Positions 36,901 through 50,800 of a stretch of 64,000 nt of DNA are shown piece after piece. Every line of letters starts with the position of its first letter. Positions within the stretch are counted from its first letter, which is position 1. Origin of the DNA: Hyperoodon ampullatus (lineage: Eukaryota; Chordata; Mammalia; Artiodactyla; Ziphiidae); NCBI GenBank assembly GCA_949752795.1, contig OX457061.1, positions 7,251,239 to 7,315,238 on the forward strand, in the 5' to 3' direction. Both the position numbers and the translations under genes were made by a program. The notes beneath the pieces are model-generated. The model was given only the letters and a program-made list of their open reading frames with translations, had not been told where the DNA came from and ran no database searches.

Positions 36901-39900
36901 TACCATTAGTTAAAGTCAATGTTTTGATTCATATCACATGTTTAAACTATTCTAAAAAATGATAATTTACAAATGTTTTAAGTTCATAGGTGAATAAATA
37001 ACTTAACCTAGAGCTCTATGAGCAGATATACAATTCTCCTGAGCATTACAGGAGGGCCCAATAACCACATACCATGAGGTTTCCATGTGTCTCCCATGTT
37101 GGTGCTTCAGTTTTATAAAGCTCTTCAAATTGCTGTCTATAGTTTGTAACTAGTTCCTTTTCCAATTTATCAACACAGTCTGCATATTCAACCTTAAAAA
37201 AAAATCCAAAACAGTAACTTATATGTTGAGTAAAAGGTAAATATTCAAATGAACAGAAATATGAATAAATTATAAAAAAGGATTGAATTTTACAGGGTAA
37301 AGAGAAACAAGAGGACTAAATGGGCTTACCCTATAGGGGTGTCTTTCATCTTGGAAATAAGTGAGAAGGTGTAAGACACAACGAAGAATACAGGTTCTTT
37401 CTTCATAGTAATAATCTGCAATCTGGGAAGAACCCAAAGATTCAAAATCAGTTACTCACCTTTGCATAGAAGATATTCAATTTTAAATTTATTGATTAAA
37501 AAATCACTTAAAAGATGTGAATGGGGGACTTCCCTGGTGGCGCAGTGGTTAAGAATCCACCTGCCAATGCCGGGGACACGGGTGCGGGCCCTGGTCTGGG
37601 AAGATCCCACATGCTGCGGAGCAACTAAGCCGGTGTGCTACAGCTACTGAGCCTGCACTCTAGAGCCCGCGAGCCCAAACTACTGAAGCCTGCGCGCCAC
37701 AACTAGTGAAGCCCACACGCAGAGAGCCCGTGCTCCACAGCAAAGAGAAGCCACTGCAACGAGAAGCCCGTGCACTGCAACAGAGTAGCCCCTGCTCGCC
37801 ACAACTAGAGAAGGCCCACGCGCAACAATGAAGACCTAATGCAGACAAAAATAAATTAATTAATTAAAAAAAAAAAGATGTGAATGGAAAAGTTAGATCT
37901 GTGTAAATAATCACAGAAATGGAAACAGTGTTAGGCCAAAAGAAAGCAAAAGACCTTCATGAACTAGGATACGAGTAAAGTTATACAAGATAAAAGGAAT
38001 TATTTAAAAAATATAAACAAGTTTTCTAGCATGATTTCTCAGTTGGGCATTCAAGTAATACCCAATGCTATAAACTGACAGGCCAGGGACTTCCCTGGTG
38101 GTCCAGTGGTTAAGAATCCATCTTGCAATGTAGGGGACACCAGTTCGATCCCTGGTCAGGGAACTAAGATCCCACATGCCATGGGGCAACTAAGCCCGTG
38201 CGCTGCAACTACAGAGCCCACACGCTCTGAAGCCCACAAGCCGCTAGAGAGTCCACGTGCCTCAACTAAGACCCAATGCAGAGCTTCCCTGGTGGCGCAG
38301 TGGTTAAGGATCCGCCTGCCAATGCAGCGGACACAGGTTCGAACCCTGGTCCTGGAAGATCCCACATGCTGCATGCAGAGCAACTAAGCCCATGCACCAC
38401 AACTACTGAGCCTGCGCTCTAGAGCCCACGAGCCACGACTACTGACGACTGCGTGCCTAGAGCCCACGCTCCACAATGAGAGGCCACTGCAATGAGAAGC
38501 CCGCGCACCGCAATGAAGAGTAGCCCCCACTCGCTGCAACTAGAGAAAGCCCGCGTGAAGCAACAAAGATCCAACTCAGCAATCAATCAATCAATCAATA
38601 TTTAAAAAAAGACCCAAGGCAGCCAATAAATAAATAAATAAATAAATATTTTAAAATAAATAAATAAACTGACAGGCCAAATACATGAAAGCAAATATAA
38701 AAATACCATTAGTATATGTCCTAATTGCTTGTAACTGATGTACCCAGTTCTCACTAAATACCAAATAGGAAACTACTTCAGATGTCATGGTCAAATTCTA
38801 TGCTAAAATGAGATCCTATGCCCACTCTCACCAGTTCTATTCAACACAGTATTAGAAGTCCTAGCCACAGCAATCAGAGAAGAAAAAGAAAAGGTATCCA
38901 AATTGGAAGAAAAGAGGTGAAATTGCCACTACATGCAGATAACATGATACTATACATAGAAAACCCTAAAGATTCCACACAAAAACTACTAGAACGGATA
39001 AACAAATTCAGCAAGGTAGCAGGATACAAGATTATCATACAGAAATCTGCTATGTTTCTTTACAATAACAATAAAATATCATAAAGGGAAAGTAAAAAAA
39101 CAATCCCTTTTAAAATCACATCTAGATAATCAACAAGGACCTACTGTATAGCACAAGGAATTCTATTCAATATTCTGTAATAACCTATATGGGAAAAGAA
39201 TCTGAAAAAGAATGGATACATGTATATGTAAAACTGAATCACTTTGCTGTACACCTGAAACTAACACAACATTGTAAGTCAACTATACTCCAAAATAAAA
39301 CAAAAATTTTTTAGAAAGAAAAAAAAAAAAGAAAATCACACCAAAAAACAAAAACAAAAAACTTAGGAACAAACCTGACCAAAGAGGTGAAAAACTTATA
39401 TGCTGAGAACTATAAAATATAAAACACTGATAAAGGAAATTGAAGATGATGCAAAGAAATGGAAAGATATCCCACGCTCTTGAACTGGAAGAATTAATAT
39501 TGTTAAAATAGCCAGACTACCCAAAGCAATCTACAGATTTAATGTGATCCCTATCAAATTACCCATGACATTTTTCACAGAACTAGAACAAATAATCCTA
39601 AAATTTATATGGAACCATAAAAGACCCAGAATTGCCAAAGCAATCCTGAGGAAAAAAAACAAAGCTGGAGGCATAACCCTCCCAGACTTCAGACAATACT
39701 ACAAAGCTACAGTAATCAAAACAGCATAGTATTAGCACAAAAACAGACATATGGGGACTTCCCTGATGATCCAGTGGTTAAGACTCCACACTTGCAGGGG
39801 GTGCGGGTTCGACCCCTGGTCAGGGAAGTTCCGCATGCCATATGGTGCGGCCAAAAAAAAAAACAGACGTATGGATCAATGGAACAGAATAGAGAGCCCA

Positions 39901-41833
39901 GAAATAAACCCACACACCTACAGTCAATTAATCTTTGAAAAAGGAGGCAAGAATACACAATGAAAAAAAGATAGTCTCTTCAGTAAGTAGTGCTGGGAAA
40001 GCTGAACAGCCACATGTAAATCAAGGTCAAAGATACAACACTTCCTCACACCATACACAAAAATAAACTCAAAATGCCTTAAAGTCTTGAATATAAAACA
40101 TGATACTATAAAACTCCTAGAAGAGAACAAAGACAAAACATTCTCTGACATAAATCATAGCCATGTTTTCTTAGGTCAGTCTCCCAAGGCAATAGAAATA
40201 AAAGCAAAAATAAACAAATGGGACCTAATCAAACTTACAAGCTTTTGCACAGCAAAGAAAATCATAAAACAAAAATACAACTTTGGGGGTGGGGGGAGAT
40301 AAAGAAAGAAAGATAAAGAAATTTAAAACTTCAAATTAATCCTACTGCATTTAAAAAAGCCAGCAATGCTCAGAACACGGTCAAGAATCTGTTGCCCAAG
40401 TTTACATCAAAGAATGGAAATGGTGACTAGCACTGACCTTCAGGATTAGGGCCTGGCTCTGCCTCTCATCTTGCAGTACCGTCTGAAAGAAAAAAGAACA
40501 AAGCGCCATCTTATTAGCAAAATCAATTAACAAAGAAAAAGGTAAACATCTTTACCTTACCCTTCAAGATTATAATTGCCCGTTCATTTCTGGATACATT
40601 TTTTTACCTAAGTGTATCCAAGTCTGTGCTCAAATCCCTGCCCCTCTCCTCCGGCCTCAAGTGCCTCATATATAAAATCAGGGGCTGGAAAGGCTAGATG
40701 TTGTCTCAGGTCCTTTTCAGCTCTGACATCCTGCGATTCTATGATGAACATGTCAATCTTTGACCTCTCGGCCCCTCCAAGTCTGAGGACAGACCTCGAC
40801 TTAAGCATATGTTTTTTAAAGCTTTACAAAGTCTTTCCTGAGAATGGCTGTATCTGATCACCTATCTCTGTTGCAGAGAACTGGTACCAAAATCCTGAAT
40901 TATCTAAAACCAACAAGGAAAAGGTTAAAGGCAGGAGAAGGGAGCTGGACATAACTACAAACCTTTAGTGAGTCCCTAGTACCTCTGTAATCCTCTTGAA
41001 GGTAACACTGGAGTAACTGCACGCTCTGTTCTTCATCAAGACCCTGAAAACAGAGGTTACAAGGGAGGAACAGCCACCTCAGGTCAGAAACCACACAGAG
41101 CACGCAAAGCAATCTAAAGATTTGTTCTCTAGAATGAACACGGAACTTGAATAAACAAAAATTATTTTAAAAGATTTCACACAACATAATTTTAACCCAA
41201 ATAGGAGAAAAAAGGAGCAGCCACTGACATGTAATTTACATGCCAGTTAAACTTACATGTCAGAAACAACTGTGCTTATTCACCAAGAACATTAATATAG
41301 CAGCAGGCATGATCTGGGTTTCCAAAATGAAAAGGAAACAACTACATAATTAAATACAATCTAGGCGACTTAAAGAACACCCCAAGTATGCTGAAGAAAA
41401 CTCTATGATATGCAGTAAACAGGGTCAGGCAACTTGACTTGTGGCTTTTAGCAAGAAGAGTTGCAACTTGCGCATTTTTGAAATATAATATGCTCAATTT
41501 AATCTCTAAAACTGAAATAAACTGAATTTTCACTAACAATCACTAACAACAAAACCACGCATATCCACCCTGCAGGTAATAAACAGAGCCAGTGCTAATT
41601 TTTACTCACCAAAAACTTGCTGATTCTTAAACCCAGTTCCTTCAGTGGTGAAGCTACACCTTTATTAGCTTTCACTTTTTCAGCTGAATTTGGACTATGA
41701 AAAGAACAGTGAATCATTTCCACATTCTCAATGACCCTCTAGGGGTTTAAAACAAAAACATTAAAGATATTTTTACCACAGACCTTTTTCTGCCTTTTAG
41801 GTGCCCATAAAATACACACATGCGCGCGTGCGT

Positions 41834-41870
<37 letters not shown>

Positions 41871-44800
41871 TTCATCTCTACAGACTTTATAACACAAAAC
41901 TATGTCTAAGTAATAAATACAGTATATGTCTGTTACAAACTATAGTTATAACTATATTACTTGTAGATCTACTTAGTTACATTAATTATTTTTGATCCTT
42001 ATAACTATCCTGGAAGGTAAACATTACTATCCCCATTTTACAAATGGAATTACCAACACTTAGAAAGAATAAATAACTTACCAAAAATCCCACAGCTAAT
42101 AAAAAGTTGAGGTGAAATTTAAAACCAGGTCTGTTAGTATACATACATATATTACCTATGTACACGCAGAAGGCCTAGAAGCTATGACATTCCAGTAGCA
42201 GCGAGCACACCCAGCACCCAGATCTTTATTTCTAATACTGTTCTCTAACAAAAGGTATCAGGACTCCTTGGAGAAATGGCTGATTCTAGAGCTGGGGTGG
42301 GGAAAATACCAGATGAGCCTGGAGCATCTTGCAATGCCAGAAAGTAAGAAAATACTCAGAAAACAAAAGCATGGGGACATGTCAAAACCTCAAGAATGCC
42401 CAATGGACAAAGCTGGAACAAAGTAAAAACAAAGTATGAAATACATGAGTCTATAATGATCTAAATAAATGAATGAATAAATATATATAAATAAATGGGG
42501 AAGAAGGGAAAAATTTTCCTTACAGAAGGAGTTCCAGTAACACACATATATGCTACCCGCTTCAGGAGGTAGTTTAATTTCACTACACCCACACTGAAAG
42601 CGGGCTATACTGAGTGACTCACTTCCGAAAAATAGAGTAGGGAAAGAGAAAAGAGTGACTTTACAGAAGAGATACTTGGCAAATGCTACCTTACCCAAGT
42701 GAGCAAGGTTAACATCACCAGTGACTTCATGTGGATAACATGTATCCTCTGCCATGATGTGATAAGAATGGTACTTCACCTCAGGGTATTCTTTCCAAAA
42801 ACCCACAACCTCAATCTAATAATGAAAAAAAACCCAAAAATCAGACTTCCAAATTGAGGATATTCTACTACAAAATACTTGACCAGTCTTCCTCAAAACT
42901 ATTCAAGGTCATGAAAACCAAGGAAAGACTGAGATACTGTCACAGCTAACAGCTAAGAAGACATGACAACTAAATGCAATATAATACCCTAGGCTGAATC
43001 CTGGAACAGAAAGAGGACATTAAAAAAAAAGTTAAAAATGTTTAAAAATCTGTGTTAAATCCAAATTAAGCCTGCAGTTAAAAAAAAAAAAAAAGTCTGT
43101 CAGACTTTAAATCCCATGCTACTACAAAGGGAACTTTTGTCTTTAAAAAAAGAAATTCATACCACAAATGCCCATTCTGTGAACTAAAGCATACTGTTGT
43201 TGGATTTTTTCTTTTTTTTTAGAGAGACTCTCACATTTCACAGAAAATCCACAACACAAAGGCTAGTATAAAGTTAAACAATAAGGTCTGAAAGAGGCAA
43301 CACAGAATGATGATTAAGAACACAGACACTGGAGTAAGACTGCCAGGTTCGAATCCTGGTTCTACCACTTACTAGCTGTGTGACCTTGGGCAAGTTACTT
43401 AACCTCTTTGTGCCTCAGTTTCCCCATCTGTAAAATGGAAACAATAATAATAAAAATACCTAAATGTGATAAGGTAGTGCTTATCTTCTTTTTTCAAGTC
43501 CATATATTCTGGATACATAGTAAAGTATTTATAGATAAAATAACATGATGTCTGGGAGTTACTTCAAGATAATTATGGGGGAAGGGTTAATAGATGATCA
43601 AAGAAAGAAAGTTCTTCACTAACCTAAGAGAATGAAGATGGAAGGCGAAGATGTACTAAAATCAACAGGTGTTCAGAAGTAGAAGGGAAATGAGGGCAGC
43701 TTGAGAACTATGATGCATAACAGAATGGGACCTGGACTAGGAATTAAGATAAAAGAGTCTTCTTTTTTAACCACTTTCTATTTTATCATTGTTCTTTTCC
43801 TCTGCCGAGCAAAAAAAATCTATATATTCAAACAAAGAACAAAAATAGTACCTATCTCAAAGGGCTGTTGTGAGGATTAAATAACTTACCGTACGTCTAC
43901 TGCTTAGAGCAGTAACTGGTACATAGCAAAAAATACGTGAGTGTCAGCTGCTATTTTGTGTCAGCATTGTTCACTGCTATATCCTAGCATTTGGTGCTGA
44001 CAGTCTCTCACACAAACATGATGGACTGAAATAAGTATTAGGAATCTTAATTGAGTATTTAATAAATCCTCATCCCTGGATACTAGGGTTATACAATGGA
44101 TTCAACAATACTGTATTTCCAGAAGGAATTTCCTTTTCTTCAACAGAGAGAAAAAAATACGCCCTACTCTTTTTCCCTGGTTAGCCAAATTATATACCCT
44201 CTGATCTAACTAACCCAGTAATATCACAGAATCCTACATGAGGGTGGTTTCATCTATATCAGGTTCCTCAGGGGAATTACTCAAATGAGACCCACAGAAT
44301 AGCCATACCTGGGAGGTTTATAGTAAGAAAGCCCTTCTAATAGCCGCTGCCAATGCTTATTCAGCTCTGCCTCAATCTGATGCTGGAAAAGAAGAAGGAA
44401 ATTATACAAATGCAATTTTAATCAGATTCCAGGATCACACTGAGGATAACATATTCCTTTGAGTCTTTTTAATATGCATTTTTCCCCACAGTTGAAATAA
44501 TTTTGGATATAGAATTCTGTAGCCTGCTTTTCTTTGCTTAACATTCTAACATAATGATTTAACCTTATTATGAAAATCTTGATAAACATCCTTTCTAGTG
44601 GTTGCATAATATTTTATCAAGTGGCTAGATCATAATTTATTTACCATTCTTCTAATGTTAGATACATTTAAGCTGGCTATAATTCTTTATTTATATGAAT
44701 AACACTATGGTAAAGAGCTTTGTGCCCAAAACAACTTCCTTCTTTTAAAATATATTCTCAGATGTGGAATTATCAGATGAAGGCATATCAAAAAATGTTA

Positions 44801-47800
44801 AGGCTCTAAAAATGATGTTAACATTCATTATGTTAATTACAATAACAACACTAGTAATAATTATATGTCATCTTAACACTTTAGCCTCACAGAGTCAGAA
44901 CACTCAGGGATCCACATGAAGAACTGTTCTTTATTGATTATATACTTGGAAATGTCCTAAAAACCTCTGCCTCTGTGACCTAAGCAGCTAGCTAAACAGA
45001 AAAGGAAGAAAAGGCAAGTCAATATGAGACAGAGAAAAGGCCTGAGAATCTTTGTTAGCCTATGGTAGTAAAATGGTGTTTGTATCCCTACTCTCAGCAG
45101 CCAGTCAAGTAGCACTGGTATCTTTTCAGAAAAGGCATCACTGAGGTACAAAGAAAAGTGGAGATTTAGAAAACTTCAACAGCTAGGCTATAAGACACAC
45201 TGCATTTCAGCAAAGAGAAGTGGGGAATGCATAATGCCTATTTTAGGAATAAAATAGGAATTAATTTTAGGAATAAAAGGTGTTTACTTCCTATTTCAAA
45301 GAGAAGGGCATTTTTGGTCATGTAAACTACACAAAGAACCACAGAATCCATTCAAGAACTTACCAGTTCTCTCAGAGCTGACCTTCCAAGCAAAATTGTC
45401 CACAGTTCTCTACTACTCCTAAAAAATGACAGAAAGCAGAGGTAATCTTGCTCTTTCGGAAAAAAAAAATGTATATTTTAGAATTAATGAAACACAGTAA
45501 TTAATGAATTTCAGTACATCTTCTATGCTAAGAAGATGCCTCAATTTAGTATTTCTATCTCCTCCCTTCTCATTAAAATGTAGTGACCAATAAGGAACAA
45601 AAATCCAGAAAAAGACTAATCTATTTCAGGACCCCCAACACCTTCAGAAAATTTTCTAAGTACATGACATAACGCACTTTCTCAATCCAGTAGAGTCTAA
45701 CAGTCATTAAGAATGGCACTACGTTCATTCACTCATTAATGAATTCCCACTAGGTACCACATGCAGTGCTGAATACAGGAGATAAAAAAACACACGTGAG
45801 GAGCAGGGCCAGGCCTTGGTGTCCAAATGGCGGCCTCCAGGACAGCTCACACCGATGAGTATCCCCAGGACCTCCACCACCAGTGTCCTTGACCCCACAG
45901 TGAGCCGAAGCTGCCCCCCACACCGCGCCTCCCCAGAAGGCCCTCCAAGACCATCAACTCATCATTCAACAATAGGCGTATTGGGGCTTCCCTGGTGGCG
46001 CAGTGGTTGAGAGTCCTCCTGCCGATGCAGGGGACACGGGTTCGTGCCCCGGTCCGGGAGGATCCCACATGCCGCGGAGCGGCTGGGTCCGTGAGCCATG
46101 GCCGCTGAGCCTGCGCGTCCGGAGCCTGTGCTCCGCAATGGGAGAGGCCACAACAGTGAGAGGCCCGCGTACCGCAAAAAAATAAATAAATAAATAAAAA
46201 ACAATAGGCGTATTTCTGGAGAAATGTGGCATCTCTGGGGAATATGGATAGAGTGATGGAAAAAACAGTGGCTGTTCAAGGGCTTATCATATACATCTTA
46301 TCAGAATCTACTTCAGATTTATATTAACTTAATTCCAGTAAGATTCCAAAAGTGAGTCCTTTAATGAATGTACATCGCAGCAAGAGGAAGCAAAAAAAAA
46401 AAAAAAAAAAAGAAGGAACAGAGTGAACTGGTGAATCCATCTCCCAGAATAGGCTTTGTCTTCTCTCTAGCCATGGAGCCATGGAAGCAACTTCTGCTTC
46501 CGACATTACAAAGAATTTTCATATATCCTTTGCTCAGATTCAGCAATTATTATTTGTTTTATTATTTTCTTTCTCCCTCTTTGTGTGTGTGTGTATAACT
46601 GTATTATATATACAACACAAAAATGCTCATATTTGTGTACCTGTACACACACATATTTTTCTAAAACTATACAAAATTGTATTAGAGATATCATATTCCT
46701 TTATCCCTAGACACTTCAGTGTGTCTTTCCTAAAAGCAAGGACAACTTCATACATAGTACAACAATTGAAATCAAGAAATTTAACATTGATACCAAAAAA
46801 AACACCCCCACACACGAGATATAGTCCCTGCCCTCAGGGAGCTCTTCAAATATATTCCCAACCATGTGCTAACCCCAGTTCCTTCCCTCATCCATGGAAA
46901 CATGTTTTGTGGTTCTTTTTTTAATCTAGAATTAAATTTCAAAATGTAACCATTAAGAAATTCTCTCAAGAAAGGATTATGGGGAATTCCCTGGTGGCGC
47001 AGTGGTTATGAATCCACCTGCCAATGCAGGGGACATGGGTTCGAGCCCTGGCCCAGGAAGATCCCACGTGCCACAGAGCAACTAAGCCCGTGCACCATAA
47101 CTACTGAGCCTGCACTCTAGAGCCCGTGACCCACAACTACTGAGCCCACGTGCCACAACTACTGAAGCCTGCGTGCCTAGAGCCCATGCTCCGCAACAAA
47201 GAGAAGCCATCGTAATGAGAAGCCCACGCACCGCAATGAAGAGTAGCCTGCGCTCACCGCAACTAGAAAAAGCCCACGTGCAGCAACAAAGACCCAACGC
47301 AGCCATAAATAAATAAATAAATGTAACAATTTTTTTTAAAGTCATAAAAAAAAGAAGGGATTATAAAAAGCATAGGGATTATATTTTGGGAGATCCTAAA
47401 TAAGCCCTAGAATAGTAACCTGCAATAATTAACACTGCTTAGAAAGCCTATTTTCAGAGAGACGATGAAAAGGTCCTAATAAAATATACTAGACAGTTAA
47501 CAAGAAGAATGTAAGTTATATTAACTATGAGGATAAATTGAAAAATCTTTTCCCCATTAAGACAGTAACACAAAGCACTAACCCTATCTATTTAAAAATG
47601 TTCAGGATTTTCCCATCAAAAGAGGATTAAAGACACCTAAAAATTATAAATCTTTCCTAAAGGTTAATGCTTTTAAGAAAACAACGTCAATTCTGCTGAA
47701 TCAATAATCACCAACTCCCACAACTGCACTGTGGAATCACGAATCATCTTTCTGATAACGAGAGCATTCACTATTCAAAAATTAGGAGATTAGATCCAGT

Positions 47801-50800
47801 TGATGAAACAAACATATCTCTTTGTACTGATAATCTATATTAAAAAGTACGAATAAGCCAAGCCCTAAGAAATTAAAGACAGAAGCAAGCTCACTATTTA
47901 AAGAAATTTATAGTAAATTTTGGAAGAATGTCTTTTGTAAAGAGAATAATTATCATCTAACTTACTTGTTTGATAAATCTGAATTAGCAAAAAATAAAGG
48001 CGGGGGGCTTTAAAATGGCATATGCTTTTACTTTACCAAGGATAGCTTCTGGTTTGCACAAAACAGATTAGATACCTATTATATAATAAATAGCTAATAA
48101 TGGGGCTAACACTACATCACAATTAATGGAAAGAAATTTATCATTAATTGAAGGCTTTTGTATGCCTGAGCTAAATTATCTTTTTTTTTTTTTTTTTTTT
48201 TTGCGGTACGCGGGCCTCTCACTGTTGTGGCCTCTCCCGTTGCGGAGCACAGGCTCCGGACGCGCAGGCTCAGCGGCCATGGCTCACGGGCCCAGCCGCT
48301 CCACGGCATGTGGAATCTTCCCGGACCAGGGCACGAACCCGTGTCCCCTGCATCGGCAGGCAGACTCTCAACCACTGCGCCACCAGGGAAGCCCAAGTTT
48401 GGCTTTTTTATATTCCATATGTAAGTGATATCATATAGTACTTGTCTTACTTTGTCTGAATTTTTAAATTTTCCTAACACCCTCAAGTTCCATCTGTGTT
48501 GTCTCAAATGGCAGGATTTCATGTTTCTCACAGCTTAATAATATTCCTTTGTGTATAGATACCAAATCCTCTTTATCTCTTAATCTGATGATGGACACTT
48601 AACTTTGTTTCCATATCTTGCCTATTGTGAACAATGCTGCAATGAATGTGGGAGTCCAGATATCTCTTTGAGACAGTGATTTTATTTCCTTTGGATATAT
48701 ACTCAGAAGTGAGATTGCTGCATCATATGTAGTTCTAATTTTAATATCTGAGGACCTCCATTCTATTTCCCATAGTGGCTGTTCAAATTTACGTTCTACC
48801 AACAGTGTTACAAGCGTTCCCTTGTAGGTCAAGGATTTTTTTTTTNNNNNNNNNNNNNNNNNNNNNNNNNNNNNNNNNNNNNNNNNNNNNNNNNNNNNNN
48901 NNNNNNNNNNNNNNNNNNNNNNNNNNNNNNNNNNNNNNNNNNNNNNNNNNNNNNNNNNNNNNNNNNNNNNNNNNNNNNNNNNNNNNNNNNNNNNNNNNNN
49001 NNNNNNNNNNNNNNNNNNNNNNNNNNNNNNNNNNNNNNNNNNNNNCAAAGGTGAGGTTAAAAAAAATTTATTGACTTGCAGTCCCAATGTTCTAGCAGAC
49101 AACATGGAATTCCATTCCTAAAAGAGCTGAAGTTAATGAAACTGGAAATTATCTTCCTTAGAGAGATCCATGTGGTTGGAAACCTTTGGATGAAAGCAAC
49201 TAGGAGATTAGAATTAACAGTCTCTACAATTGAGTCCTTTCGACAGAAAGCCTGAGACACAGTCAACCTACTCTGAGATAGTTCTTTTGAGAAACACAGT
49301 TATAATATTCCACACGGAAATAATGAATATAAGCAGCCACTGCTCATGGATGCTCTGACTCCACAGATGAGGCACACCTCTCTTGCATGAACTGAGGTTT
49401 AAGCTAAGCAGCAAGCTTTTCAAACCACGGGGTTTTTGTTTGTTTGTTTGTTTGTTTTGCGGTACGCGGGCCTCTCACTGTCCGGCCTCTCCCGTTGCGG
49501 AGCACAGGCTCCGGACGCGCAGGCTCAGCGGCCATGGCTCACGGGCCCAGCCGCTCCGCGGCATGTGGGATCCTCCCGGACCGGGGCACGAACCCGTGTC
49601 CCCTGCATCAGCAGGCGGACTCTCAACCACTGCGCCACCAGGGAAGCCCTGTTTATTTTTTAAGCACACATTAACTGAAGAACACAATAGATACGCCAAA
49701 ATGCCAAAATTCAAACTGACTTCCCGTCAAACCCTCAGTGATCCTCCCAAAACCCTGAGTGATTTAAAAGTATTATTGCATTTTTGACTACTGCCAACTC
49801 ATATTAACATACATGCTTCACAGCCACCGCAATACTGCTCTGAAAACGATTCTCATTCGGAGAAACAGACTCCTATGGTAAGGTGGCCTGTCTGTGGTCA
49901 TCTGCAAATCAGCAGGCACCAGGATAGAATTTAAGTTTCTTCTTAGTTCAGACCTCTAGGCATTTCAAACAGAAGGCTGCTGTTCAGTATAATCCCAATC
50001 ATTATAGCACGCCTTCCAACACAAATAGAAAGGAAAGGAGGAGAAAAAGAAAAGAAAAAAAGATCGCTCCTGAAACAAGCTATGAGCAAAGCAGTGCCTA
50101 GAAATCCTAGTGTCATTTCTTCCACCTTCAGGTATGAGTTTGGTAGGTTCTCCGGGATGAGGAGAGCATCTTTCAGGCAAACTAACAGCTTTCCTTCCCT
50201 TGCCCTCTTTCATTAAGAACGCGCCTTGCCCTGCAGGAGCTAAACTTGACCCAAGCTCCACAATGGCTGTAAGATAAGCCTAAGAAAAGGAGAGCACAGC
50301 GACCACAATGCTGCCCGACAGAAGAGCTGACACGAAACAGCAGAGGAAGAAAAAGCAAAAAGGTCCTCACAAGGTTCGGAAGTAGTTCCATGGAAATTCC
50401 AAAGAAGAAAACCTCACTAGAGTAGAGAGATGAAGGAAATGGCAAACGGAAGAAACATTTACTGAGAGCCTATTATATGCTCTTCTGGCTGTTGAGGCTA
50501 CAGCAGTGAACAAGACAAAAAAGTGGGGAACCACTGCTGGCACAGGGAGCAAGAAGTGACAGGGACGGCTAGGCGGGAGGGTGGAAAGGAAAAACACACT
50601 TCAAGCTGTTAAGTGCGAGATGGAAGTGTGGCGATCCGGTTAAAGCTTCGGAGTTGGACACGCAGCCCGTTCGGAGCTGGGTTTGTGAGTCATCTGTAAA
50701 TTACAGGGTGCCTCCCGGAGTTGTGGGAGTTCAAGAAGATAACACGGAGAAAAGAAAGCGCGTCGCCAGTGTCTGGCGCTAGAGCGCCTGTACGCTAGCA

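Larger units (their letters stand above)
38780..40285 (+). pseudogene. Broken L1 ORF2 (reverse transcriptase) fragment
   Basis: Conceptual translation shows L1 ORF2 text: CLLYADD-like region degraded to [17 protein letters not shown], then [16 protein letters not shown], and downstream [20 protein letters not shown] with [20 protein letters not shown]. Frameshifts, stops and two insertions (39122-39331 and 39755-39860) break it. It lies in NUP188 intron 6, antisense to the gene, and is not functional. Confidence 0.88.

Noticed and set aside
38818..39084. An apparent 88-codon gene with reverse-transcriptase text
   Set aside because: It is part of a degraded L1 ORF2 with stops and frameshifts on both sides and two later insertions.
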